From Tunturiibacter gelidiferens (GTDB taxonomy: Bacteria > Acidobacteriota > Terriglobia > Terriglobales > Acidobacteriaceae): DNA of 64,000 bases. The notes below the pieces were generated by a model, which did no database searches, was not told the origin of the DNA, and was given only the letters and a program-made list of their open reading frames with translations. Below are positions 28,532 through 36,930 of this stretch, piece after piece. How positions within the stretch are numbered: position 1 is the stretch's first letter; each line of letters opens with the position of its first letter. The position numbers and the translations under genes are program-made. The stretch is from positions 62,001 to 126,000 of the forward strand of contig NZ_JACHEB010000001.1 in the NCBI RefSeq assembly GCF_014201335.1, in the 5' to 3' direction.

Positions 28532-28899
28532 GTGGGTTACGGCTAAAATACTTTTTTTGTTGTAGTTATAGGTCGTAGTGTCACTTCTCTTCTCATTTGG
28601 GTCGTTGCATCGTGTGGAGCGTTCGTGGTCCTTTCGGGGTGCGTTGGCGGTCCGTTGTGGACTTTAACTGCGAAGGGCTGCCGCAGCTTTTCGCCGCAGG
28701 CAGCCCTTGGTTTGATCTCCTATTTAATTGTAGCGAATTGGCTATAACTCATACGCCAAATTTCGCGAAGATTTTTTGAATTATTTTCAGACGCGCCTGA
28801 AGCTGCGGCGAGTCGGTGCGATGATAGTGCATCACGGCTCCAGGTGTCTCTCTTTGTGGGAGAGGACGTTTCATCGAGAACCTTGCTGACGAGGATTTC
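28532..28899. other. Intergenic stretch before the STAS gene
   Basis: No protein-like frame is seen here. It contains the hairpin at 28673-28708 and, nearer the STAS gene, an AT-rich segment (28720-28790) that probably holds its promoter; no clean -35/-10 pair could be assigned. Confidence 0.5.
28673..28708. repeat. Hairpin with 10-bp perfect arms
   Basis: AAGGGCTGCC at 28673-28682 pairs exactly with GGCAGCCCTT at 28699-28708 around a 16-base GC-rich loop. A moderately T-rich stretch follows on the plus strand. It lies 190 bases upstream of the STAS gene. It could be a terminator of an unseen short transcript, or part of a structured RNA. Confidence 0.5.
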
Positions 28900-29589
28900 A
28901 TGCTGCTAACACTGATGTCGCGCCATGTTGGGAACGTCTATGTAATCCGATGCAAGGGCCGTATTGTCTTGGGCGAAGAGGCGAAGGCTCTGGAGGTGGC
29001 GCTGGAGGGTGGCGCGTGGGAGTTTTCGCAGCTGGTGGTGGAGCTGAGCGGAATAAGCCGGCTGGACAGTATCGGGCTCGGGTTACTGATGCGCTACGCC
29101 GAACGGATGCGAAGACGGGGTGGGGACCTTCGGCTGGCTGCGCCGCCGCAGTTTCTTGTGAATCTGCTGAAGATGACGAAGGTATCGGCTTCTCTGGAAA
29201 GCTATGCGACAGAGGAGGAGGCGATCCAGTCTTACCTGAAGGAGCGGCCAGTCGAGCCGGCGAAGAAGAGAGTGGGGCCACGGGTGCTGGTGGTGGATGA
29301 GTCGGCGGATCTTTGCGTATTTGTGAGAACCGTGCTGACGCAGCATGGCTACGATGTGAGATCGAGTTGCTCTTTACGCGATGCGAAGACCCTGCTGCAG
29401 GTGGATGGCGTGGAGTACATTCTGGTGGGACCGAGCACACCGCATCTGTCTGCTGAGACGGTGGTGCAGACGCTGACTGCATTGGCGCCCAGGGCGAAGG
29501 CGTTGCAGCTTGACCCGGAGTTTAAGATCCGCGATGTGCAGGAGGCGAGCGACGCTCTGCTTCAGTTGTTTGGGGCCGATGGGGCGTGA
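28900..29589 (+). CDS. STAS domain fused to a receiver-like domain lacking the phospho-Asp
   Basis: A 229-residue cytoplasmic signalling protein. Residues about 5-113 are a STAS (anti-sigma antagonist-like) domain with the phosphorylatable-type motif RLDSIGLGLL (Ser57). A charged linker leads to a receiver-like fold at 126-229: PRVLVVDESADLCVFVRTVL keeps one acidic pair member, but the phosphoacceptor strand reads YILVGPS where receivers have LLLDI, so the Asp is replaced by Gly (about residue 177). It is likely a phosphorylation-independent or degenerate receiver. GAGGA precedes the ATG by four bases. The neighbouring LytS/LytTR genes converge on it; no partner anti-sigma is adjacent. Confidence 0.8.
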   Translation: MLLTLMSRHVGNVYVIRCKGRIVLGEEAKALEVALEGGAWEFSQLVVELSGISRLDSIGLGLLMRYAERMRRRGGDLRLAAPPQFLVNLLKMTKVSASLESYATEEEAIQSYLKERPVEPAKKRVGPRVLVVDESADLCVFVRTVLTQHGYDVRSSCSLRDAKTLLQVDGVEYILVGPSTPHLSAETVVQTLTALAPRAKALQLDPEFKIRDVQEASDALLQLFGADGA

Positions 29590-29624
29590 AGGGTCATTTG
29601 TAACTTAACGCGATAGATTTGTTC

Positions 29625-30380
29625 TCAGCTGCCGGCCATCCATTCGGTGATGCGAGCATGAAAGCTGCGACTCATCGCAATCTTTTGGCCATCCACCAGC
29701 ACAACCGTAAACTCTCCGCTGGGTTCGGTGCGGACTTCTTTCAGATATTGCAAATTGACGATGGCGGAACGATGCACACGCAGGAACATCTGCGGATCAA
29801 GCTTTTCCTCAAGATGGCTCATCGTCTCGCGCAGCAGGTGTTTTTCGGCTCCGGTGCAGATGCGCGCATAGTTCTCTTCTGCTCCAATCCAACGAATATC
29901 TGAGACGGGGAGAAACAGGATGCGACCGCGAGACTTGAAGACGATGCGTGTTGTGTAAACCGGAGGATTCTGGGTGCGGCCATTGCTTCGTCCGGAATTT
30001 TTCTTTGAGGTGTCAATCTCGTCATGGGCACGCTGCACCGCTGAATGCAGACGCTCGGAGGTGAAGGGTTTAAGCAGATAGTCGACTGCGTGTATCTCGA
30101 ACGCGCGCAACGCATAGGAATCGTATGCGGTCGTGAAGATGATGCGGGGCACAATGGAGTCGCTGGCGGTAGAGAGTTTGTCGATGATATCGAAGCCGTC
30201 CATGCCTGGCATGCGGATATCGAGAAACAGTAGATCGGGTCGAGTAGCGCACACCAGGTCTATCGTTTCGGAAGCTGATGCACCTTCACCAACGATTTCG
30301 ATCTCGGGCTCGTCACGAAGCAACTGGCGCAGCTTCTGCCTGGCCAGGACTTCGTCGTCCGCCAAGATAGCGCGGATCAT
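29625..30380 (-). CDS. LytTR-family response regulator
   Basis: A 251-residue two-domain regulator: a receiver (acidic pocket Asp8/Asp9, phosphoacceptor Asp54 in LLFLDIRMPGMDGF, switch Thr in IIFTTAYDSYALRAF, Lys in DYLLKPFTSERL) and a LytTR DNA-binding domain from about residue 145 (IRWIGAEENYARI, MFLRVHRSAIVNL, MSRSFHARI). The ATG overlaps the kinase stop as TAATG, so kinase and regulator are translationally coupled. LytTR proteins bind paired direct repeats upstream of exported or membrane-protein genes; no target was identified here. Confidence 0.94.
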   Translation of the reverse strand: MIRAILADDEVLARQKLRQLLRDEPEIEIVGEGASASETIDLVCATRPDLLFLDIRMPGMDGFDIIDKLSTASDSIVPRIIFTTAYDSYALRAFEIHAVDYLLKPFTSERLHSAVQRAHDEIDTSKKNSGRSNGRTQNPPVYTTRIVFKSRGRILFLPVSDIRWIGAEENYARICTGAEKHLLRETMSHLEEKLDPQMFLRVHRSAIVNLQYLKEVRTEPSGEFTVVLVDGQKIAMSRSFHARITEWMAGS

Positions 30381-31570
30381 TATGCACCAAACCTTGTCAG
30401 TGTCTCTGTGGGACTAGCAGAGAACTGTAGGGGGAGGGTTATGGTTACTTCGACCTGATCGCGTGCGACCTCGCGTATAGAAAATGTGTGTTGATCTCCG
30501 TAGTGCAGTTGCAGGCGGCTCTTTATGTTGGCGAGCCCAACACCTTGACCGTCTGTGACTTTGGACGAATTCGAATTTAAACCTGCGCCGTTGTTGAGAA
30601 CACTCAGCGTCAGGTGCGAGTCTTTCCGTGTTGCCTCGATGTGGAGGAGGCCATTGCTATCTAATCTGGAGAGACCATGAGTGTAGGCGTTCTCGATGAG
30701 TGGCTGGAGAATCATGGTGGGTACAAGAGCATCGTGCAACTCCGGATGTACCCATAGTTGCTGGTGTACGCGGCCCGTGAATCTGCGCTCCTGCATAGCG
30801 AGATACATCTCCACAAACTCCATTTCGTCATTGAGACGGATGAACTGCACTTCGCCGCGTTCGAGGGTGATACGCAAGAGGCTGCCGAGTTGTTCCAGCA
30901 TTGTGTCGGCGGCTGCGATATCGGTCCGCATGAGGCTTGAGATGCTGTTCATGGTGTTGAAGAGGAAGTGTGGATTCAACTGCATGCGTAGAGCGGCCAT
31001 CTGGGCCTGAGCCAGTTGTACCGACAACTGAGCGGCCGCAGCCTCTTTTTCGCGGAATTTCTGGTAGTAGCCTACTCCGCGAAAGAGTGCGAAGACACAC
31101 CAGAAGATGACAAGGCTATCAATGAACTCTGCGTCCAGGTGAAACGCCAGCCTGTGCCAATAGGTCATGTGCGGGCGGTTGAGCGGAAGACGCGGAAAGC
31201 ACGCAACCCAGATCATCTCTTCCACGACGCTGGCAACTATGCTTAGCGGAAGCACTTGCGTGAAGATGCGAAATGCGTTCGCCCGTTGAATCCAGGGTCC
31301 GCACCATCTCCACAGCAACCAGCAGATGACACCCCACAAAAAATATTGCACCCACCATGCTGAAAAAAGGAGGCCTATGCTCATGCGGTAACTCCATAGG
31401 CGCATGGTCATCCACTCCTGCAGGCCGAACAGGGTGCCCAGCAAGATCGACGCGCTTACAAAGATCACCGGATGCATGAAGGCTGGTTGTGCGCGTGTGC
31501 GATTTATCGGCAGAAGCTTCAGAGAATCATCCTCGGCCCTCCTCCCTTGACGGATGGAATGGGTACGCAA
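30380..31570 (-). CDS. LytS/YehU-type sensor histidine kinase
   Basis: The protein has 396 residues. Four to five membrane helices occupy residues 32-165, followed by the His_kinase domain with the phosphoacceptor His201 in MQLNPHFLFNTMNSISSL and an HATPase with LIENAYTHGLSR and GVGLANIKSRL. There is no periplasmic sensor domain, so the membrane part itself probably senses the signal. The frame starts with a TTG at 31570; the next in-frame ATG is at 31477, just before the first helix. A strong AGGAGG-like run lies between the two, so the true start is uncertain. It is the partner of the LytTR regulator directly downstream. Confidence 0.9.
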   Translation of the reverse strand: MRTHSIRQGRRAEDDSLKLLPINRTRAQPAFMHPVIFVSASILLGTLFGLQEWMTMRLWSYRMSIGLLFSAWWVQYFLWGVICWLLWRWCGPWIQRANAFRIFTQVLPLSIVASVVEEMIWVACFPRLPLNRPHMTYWHRLAFHLDAEFIDSLVIFWCVFALFRGVGYYQKFREKEAAAAQLSVQLAQAQMAALRMQLNPHFLFNTMNSISSLMRTDIAAADTMLEQLGSLLRITLERGEVQFIRLNDEMEFVEMYLAMQERRFTGRVHQQLWVHPELHDALVPTMILQPLIENAYTHGLSRLDSNGLLHIEATRKDSHLTLSVLNNGAGLNSNSSKVTDGQGVGLANIKSRLQLHYGDQHTFSIREVARDQVEVTITLPLQFSASPTETLTRFGA

Positions 31571-31593
31571 CCAGACATTCTATTCCTACGTCG

Positions 31594-32733
31594 TCAGGAA
31601 GTTGGTACGTAAAGCAATTGGCCAGCGTGCAGACCAGATGTGGAGACTGCAAGTGCTGATGCAGGAAAGCGTTGCCGCCTGTCGCCGTCTTTATAGATGA
31701 AGAGAAGGGGCGTGCTGTGTTGCCGATACCAGGCATCTGCATCCGAGTCGAGCGCTGCGATCTGCTCCGAGCCCAGCTTTTTTGTGAGGGCTGCGATGTC
31801 GTATTTGACCAGGTTCATCGCTTGTTCTCCGCCCTGCAGAATGGCCGTCCGGAATTGGAGGTAGGCGGCTTTGTTGTCTGCGGGGACACCTTTGCCATCA
31901 CGTGCAAGCGCGCCCAGCACCACAGACGATCTCCAATAGCCTGCGTTCGCTGAAGTTTCGAGAAGGGAGGGTCCTTCCATTGGGGAGGGTGCAAGCTCAG
32001 GATGGTTGACCAGGAGCAAGCCCAGCGAGTGGATCGCGGGAATATATCCAGCATCGGCGGATGTGCGCAAAAGAGCCTCCGCTTTGCGAAGGTCGTGGGG
32101 GTGGTCTGCGTCCACCGAAAAGAGTGTGCCGAGGTTATAGGCGGCGATGAGGTCGTGCAACTTCACCCCGGTTTGATACCAGGTTTCAGCGGCAGCCTTG
32201 TCTTGTTTCACGCCGATCCCGAAATAGTATAGGTCGCCGAGGTAGCTGGCGGCGGCGCCTTCGCCCCGGTGTACCGCCTCCTGGAAGAGCTGCATGGCAA
32301 GTTCCTCATCTTTGGCGACACCGAGGCCCCATACGTATACAACGCCGAGATTTACTTTGGCTCTGGTGAGGCCGGAAGCGGCGGCGAGTTGGTACCAGTG
32401 CAGGGCACGTGCATGGTCGACGGGAACACCTATGCCAGCCTGATAGAAGAAGCCGATCTCATTTTCCGCCTCGGGATCTCCGGCTTCGGCGGCTTTTCGA
32501 TACCAGTATGCGGCCTGCTTCGCATCCTGTGTTACTCCGTTGCCTGTAAAGTAAGCCGCGGCCAACTCAATTTGTTGAGTAGCGTAGCCCTTTTGGGCGT
32601 CTGCTTTTAGTTGAGTGATATCGGTCCCCTCTGCTGAAGCCAGGTAATCGGCAAGTAGAGTTACGCCGATCGCGAGCAACAATGCTCTTATCAGCTTTAC
32701 GGAGATTAGAGGATCGTGAGTTAGTCGAACCAT
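31594..32733 (-). CDS. Exported Sel1-repeat (TPR-like) protein
   Basis: About 379 residues with an N-terminal membrane or signal segment (LIRALLLAIGVTLLADYLASAEG), then at least seven Sel1-like repeats of the A-x2-G-x2-AxxxLGxxYxxGxGVxxD form, for example AAYFTGNGVTQDAKQAAYWY and LGDLYYFGIGVKQDKAAAETWY. Sel1 repeats are protein-interaction scaffolds, often periplasmic adaptors for membrane-bound signalling or peptidoglycan complexes. The ATG at 32733 has GGAGG five to six bases upstream and is preferred over one 21 bases earlier. The stop is 24 bases before the LytS-type kinase frame, so the gene probably heads a three-gene operon and may modulate the kinase; that link is inference. Confidence 0.82.
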   Translation of the reverse strand: MVRLTHDPLISVKLIRALLLAIGVTLLADYLASAEGTDITQLKADAQKGYATQQIELAAAYFTGNGVTQDAKQAAYWYRKAAEAGDPEAENEIGFFYQAGIGVPVDHARALHWYQLAAASGLTRAKVNLGVVYVWGLGVAKDEELAMQLFQEAVHRGEGAAASYLGDLYYFGIGVKQDKAAAETWYQTGVKLHDLIAAYNLGTLFSVDADHPHDLRKAEALLRTSADAGYIPAIHSLGLLLVNHPELAPSPMEGPSLLETSANAGYWRSSVVLGALARDGKGVPADNKAAYLQFRTAILQGGEQAMNLVKYDIAALTKKLGSEQIAALDSDADAWYRQHSTPLLFIYKDGDRRQRFPASALAVSTSGLHAGQLLYVPTS

Positions 32734-33094
32734 GATTTCCTCCAGCTTTGGCAATTTCGTTGCGAAGCGGAATTGTAGTTATCGGCTCCGCCGAATTACT
32801 TTCTCGTAAATAAGTCACTGGCCTCGACACAGGAGCTTACTGGGCAACCATACATGCGGAGTGCGCGGCGACAAACTGACATGTGAGGGATAGCGGCGCG
32901 GAGTGACGAAGCTGGCCAAGCTCGGGAAGAAAGAAAAACTATCGATCAGAAATACAAACAAATAGCGGCATCGATAGTTCCGAACTCTTCAGCAAACGGG
33001 AGAGGTGCGAGAAGTCGAGCTACCAGATAACTTAGCTGGAGAACTTATTACTCCGTCCTCCGGTGACGCCTAGCATTGGGCGGCTGCGTCACGC
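32734..33094. other. Intergenic stretch, nothing supported
   Basis: This stretch upstream of the Sel1 gene shows no protein-like frame, tRNA or clear repeat. It should contain the promoter of the Sel1-kinase-regulator operon. Confidence 0.45.
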
Positions 33095-33370
33095 TCAGTG
33101 CGCGAGACTAGTCATTTGTAGATCGACCTGCGGATTCTGCCCTTTGTCACATTCTGTGCGGCACTCGTCACAACGCTGTTGTTGGCCTAAGAAGTGTCGG
33201 CACATAATGCACTGCACAGGGCTGCGGGTTGCGATTCTGCTTTCTTTGCATGACGATCCATGCTCCCGGAGAGTGCAGGACATCAAGCGGCACGAGTAGT
33301 AACTGCCTTCGCTACGAGTGACTCGAGTGTGATTTGAAGTTAATGCGACGAGGGACTTCAGGCTTTCCAT
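33095..33370 (-). CDS. Possible Cys-rich zinc-ribbon-like mini-protein
   Basis: A 91-codon frame antisense to the leader of the TonB receptor gene. It encodes eight cysteines at residues 27, 32, 41, 54, 57, 67, 70 and 74, including two CxxC pairs (CIMC, CDEC) spaced like a zinc ribbon, plus RHFLGQQQRCDECRTEC. Codon choice looks protein-like. No Shine-Dalgarno precedes the ATG at 33370; a second ATG lies at codon 30. I do not recognise the family with certainty. It does not overlap the receptor once that start is placed at 33436. Confidence 0.4.
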   Translation of the reverse strand: MESLKSLVALTSNHTRVTRSEGSYYSCRLMSCTLREHGSSCKESRIATRSPVQCIMCRHFLGQQQRCDECRTECDKGQNPQVDLQMTSLAH

Positions 33371-33435
33371 ATGTCAATGATTCGGAGTCGGAACAGATGG
33401 TCGCCTGCGCATCAACACTTGAAGGGAGTCCAGCT

Positions 33436-36400
33436 ATGTTCAGAAACATTTCAGTTTACGCGTCGATTCTTTTCGTCCTGCTTTTTCTGCCTGTTTCTCT
33501 GACTCTGCTAACAGCACAGACCGATTCCGGCATTGTGTCGGGATTAGCGGTCGATCAAAGCGGGGCCCTCGTCTCCGATGCGACGGTAACGCTGACCAAT
33601 ACGGGGACAAACGCTGCACGAACGGTGACTACAAATCACAGCGGTGAGTACACGTTTCCCCCTGTGGCTGCCGGTATTTATACGGTGAGGGCGGACGCTC
33701 CGGGGTTTCAGCGGTTCGAGGCGCGAGTTGAAGTGACTGTTGGTGGGCATGCAACGGTCCCGATAAAGTTTGCACTCAGCGGCTCGCAACAGACCGTGAC
33801 CGTGATCGATCAGGGTGGGACAACTGTCAATACGCAAACTCAGGAAGTGTCGCAGATCGTGAGCAGCGTCCAGGTTTCGGAGCTGCCCAGCCTCACCCGC
33901 AATCCGTACGATTTTGTTTCCATCTCAGGCAACATCAGCTCTGGGGATAAGGTAGCGCAGAGTGGCGCGACGAAAACTACCGGCGACCAGAACGACACGA
34001 CGCGCGGGGTTGGATATTCGCTTAATGGTCAACGGTCCAGCGGCACAGAGATTCTGCTGGATGGGGTTGAGAATGTTGACTCGTATGTGACGGGCCCCGA
34101 AGTTACGGTGCCGATCGATGCGGTGCAAGAGTATCGAATTACGACGAGCAACTTCGAGCCACAGTACGGCCGCGCGTCAGGCGGGGTCGTCAGTGTTGTG
34201 ACCAAATCGGGGACCAATCGATTTCATGGAGGCGCGTGGGAGTTCAATCGGCTGGCGGCCTATACCGCCAATACCGTTCAGAATGCGCAGAGTGGTGTAC
34301 CGAAGGGCGGCTACACGCGCAACCAGTTTGGCTACGATGTAGGTGGGCCGATATTGAAAGATCGGCTGTTCTTTTTCCAGAGCACTGAGTGGGTGAGGGT
34401 GCGTAGCGCGGGCAATCAGATCTCGCTGGTGCCGACGCCGCAGTTTCTGGCAGCATCCAATTCTGCGACGCAGGCCTTCTTCACGCAGTATGGCTCTCCG
34501 GCTCCAACCTTTACCCAGACATTGAGTAAGGACGACGTAGTGGCTTCGGGTGTGAATCCAACTCCTGGTGGACCGTTTGGTCTTTTGTCTGGAAGCACGC
34601 CGGTATTCGGTGTCGCGCCGTTTACGTCTCCCACCAATGCCGGCGGTGGCGATCCGCAGAACACGTATTACCTGATTGGACGTGTTGATTTCAACGCGTC
34701 CCCAAAAACTCAGATGTACGGGCGGTATGTCTTCTACAACGAGCTCGATGAGAACGGTTCCATGTTCAGTACGCCATACTCGCAATATAACGTTGGTGCT
34801 TCCGAGCGGGACAACGCCGCTCTGTTCGGCCTGACGCATGAGTTTTCTGGCGCCCTGGTATCGAGCACGAAGTTGAGCTTTACTCGTCACACGTTAAGTC
34901 AGCCGTTCGATACGTCGCAGCAAAACGCCCCTACCCTGTTTCTTTATAACAATGCGACGATTGGTGGGAATCTGGTTCAGTTTCCTGGCTTCTATAGTCA
35001 GTTTGAAGGGACAGGAGGACTTCCATCCGGAGGGCCGCAGAATACTGTTCAGATCAGCCAGGACATTGATTGGACGAAGGGTCAACACTCGTTCAAGGCC
35101 GGTACTCAATTGCTCTATATCCAGAACAACATCACCTATGGCGCCTATGCGCAGGCAGTCGAGGGGATCGGTACGAGCGCTCCAACAGGCCTGGATAACT
35201 TTTTGAAAGGAACACTGTCGATCTTTGAGGGCGCAGTCGACCCACAAGGCGCGCTGCCCTGTGTACGGGACTACACGACTGGCAATTTGGTCCAGACGCC
35301 GCAATGCCAGATCACTCTGCCCGCGTCGCAACCGAACTTTGCCCGTAGCGACCGGTTCAAAGACTGGGCGGTGTACGCGCAGGATGCATGGAAGCTCACT
35401 CCGCGCTTTACCCTTAACTATGGCGTGCGCTACGAGTACTACGGGATTCAGCACAATAATAAGCAGGATCTCGATGCCAACTTCTACTACGGGCCAGGTG
35501 CGTCGCTTCAAGCGCAGATTCGCAGTGGCCAGGTGTTCACGGTGCCTAATAGTCCGATTGGCAAATTGTGGAATTCGCAATACGGCACTGTTGGACCTCG
35601 CGTCGGCTTTGCCTACGACATCAACGGTGATGGCAAGACAAGCGTTCGTGGCGGATACGGAATAGCTTACGAGAGGAACTTTGGAAATGTAACGTTCAAT
35701 GTCATCCAGAATCCACCCAACTATGCTGTGGTCCAGATCACGACACCTTCGCCGATAACAACTAACAACGCCGGTCCCATTGGCGGCTCGAGTGGAACGG
35801 TTCCGCTTCCTCCAACCAGCTTGAGAAATGTAGATGAAAATATTCGCACGGCGGCAACGCAGTTCTATAGCCTGACCGTCGAGAGGCAGCTTGCGAATAA
35901 CGTCGTTGCATCCATCGCTTATGTCGGTTCGCGAGGGACACATCTTTACGATGTGAAGGGCTACAACATGCTTGGTGCTGGGAACGTCTATCTCGGCGAT
36001 CCTGTGCAGGACGCGAGCGGCAACTTCATCTACTCACGCCTTAATAATCAGTATGGGTCGATCAATAATCGTGGGAGCGAGGGAGATTCTTACTATAACG
36101 GCTTGAACATTGGTTTTCAGATGACGGATCTCGAACGTACTGGGCTCATCATCACAGCGAACTATACGGTTGCGCACTCGACCGACAATCTGAGCTCGAC
36201 GTTCTCTGAGAGCAATAGCTCGGTCAACGGCATTGGCAATCTTGGTTATCTGGATCCGTTCAATCCTGGATTGGATTATGGGGCATCTGACTTCGACATT
36301 CGTCAGCGATTCGTCCTTGCGCCGATTTACAGGACACAGTGGTTTAAAGATAATCATTCCTTTGCCGGGAGACTGCTGGGAGGATATGAGGTTACTGGTA

Positions 36401-36930
36401 TTTATACGGTCCGCACCGGGACGCCATTCACGGTCTCCGATAGTAGCAACTCGCTGAATCGCAGCGCCGGGGTTGGGATACCTCGCTACACGCCTGGCAC
36501 AACGATATCGAACTATAGTTTCACCAAAGCGATAGATAAGAATAGCTCGGGCGCAAACCTGTACGACCTTGTCTCTCTTCCTGCGGCCGTGAGTTACGGA
36601 AATCCTGCTCTGGGAGGGATATCCGACTTCGGGCCGTATCCCGCTGCGATGACGCATCGGAATGCGTTCTCCGGGCCTGGCGCGTGGAACTTCGACCTTG
36701 CGGCAAGTAAGAGCCTATTCGTCAGAGAAGGTATCGAGGTTGAGCTGAGAGCGGAAGGCTTTGACATCTTCAATCACCACAACCTTTACATCACTGAGTC
36801 CAATAACGACGTTGCCAACTACGGCTACGATGGCGCGACCATCCCTATCCAAGCAAAGAAAGGTGGCGTCAATGGGGGCGCGAACGATGAGCGGCGCTTT
36901 GGTCAGTTTGCTCTGAAGATTAAGTTTTAA
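33436..36930 (+). CDS. Oar-like TonB-dependent outer-membrane receptor
   Basis: An outer-membrane protein of 1,164 residues. After a signal peptide (SILFVLLFLPVSLTLLTAQ) comes a carboxypeptidase-regulatory-like beta-sandwich (GIVSGLAVDQSGALVSDATV through FQRFEARVEVTVGG), then a plug (RGVGYSLNGQRSSGTEILLDG, YGRASGGVVSVVTKSGTN) and a long barrel ending in FALKIKF with a terminal Phe. This plan is typical of the large receptors expanded in Acidobacteria, thought to import oligosaccharides or other polymers. The ATG at 33436 has GGGAG seven bases upstream; the open frame begins earlier at 33334. The stop overlaps the convergent oxidoreductase gene by four bases. Confidence 0.92.
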   Translation: MFRNISVYASILFVLLFLPVSLTLLTAQTDSGIVSGLAVDQSGALVSDATVTLTNTGTNAARTVTTNHSGEYTFPPVAAGIYTVRADAPGFQRFEARVEVTVGGHATVPIKFALSGSQQTVTVIDQGGTTVNTQTQEVSQIVSSVQVSELPSLTRNPYDFVSISGNISSGDKVAQSGATKTTGDQNDTTRGVGYSLNGQRSSGTEILLDGVENVDSYVTGPEVTVPIDAVQEYRITTSNFEPQYGRASGGVVSVVTKSGTNRFHGGAWEFNRLAAYTANTVQNAQSGVPKGGYTRNQFGYDVGGPILKDRLFFFQSTEWVRVRSAGNQISLVPTPQFLAASNSATQAFFTQYGSPAPTFTQTLSKDDVVASGVNPTPGGPFGLLSGSTPVFGVAPFTSPTNAGGGDPQNTYYLIGRVDFNASPKTQMYGRYVFYNELDENGSMFSTPYSQYNVGASERDNAALFGLTHEFSGALVSSTKLSFTRHTLSQPFDTSQQNAPTLFLYNNATIGGNLVQFPGFYSQFEGTGGLPSGGPQNTVQISQDIDWTKGQHSFKAGTQLLYIQNNITYGAYAQAVEGIGTSAPTGLDNFLKGTLSIFEGAVDPQGALPCVRDYTTGNLVQTPQCQITLPASQPNFARSDRFKDWAVYAQDAWKLTPRFTLNYGVRYEYYGIQHNNKQDLDANFYYGPGASLQAQIRSGQVFTVPNSPIGKLWNSQYGTVGPRVGFAYDINGDGKTSVRGGYGIAYERNFGNVTFNVIQNPPNYAVVQITTPSPITTNNAGPIGGSSGTVPLPPTSLRNVDENIRTAATQFYSLTVERQLANNVVASIAYVGSRGTHLYDVKGYNMLGAGNVYLGDPVQDASGNFIYSRLNNQYGSINNRGSEGDSYYNGLNIGFQMTDLERTGLIITANYTVAHSTDNLSSTFSESNSSVNGIGNLGYLDPFNPGLDYGASDFDIRQRFVLAPIYRTQWFKDNHSFAGRLLGGYEVTGIYTVRTGTPFTVSDSSNSLNRSAGVGIPRYTPGTTISNYSFTKAIDKNSSGANLYDLVSLPAAVSYGNPALGGISDFGPYPAAMTHRNAFSGPGAWNFDLAASKSLFVREGIEVELRAEGFDIFNHHNLYITESNNDVANYGYDGATIPIQAKKGGVNGGANDERRFGQFALKIKF

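Noticed and set aside
33063..33299. Plus-strand 78-codon frame opposite the Cys-rich frame
   Set aside because: Its cysteines are irregularly spaced, and the opposite strand gives a better zinc-ribbon pattern; only one of the two is likely real.
34894..35943. Minus-strand open frame of 349 codons
   Set aside because: It is antisense to the TonB receptor barrel and looks like codon-bias shadow.
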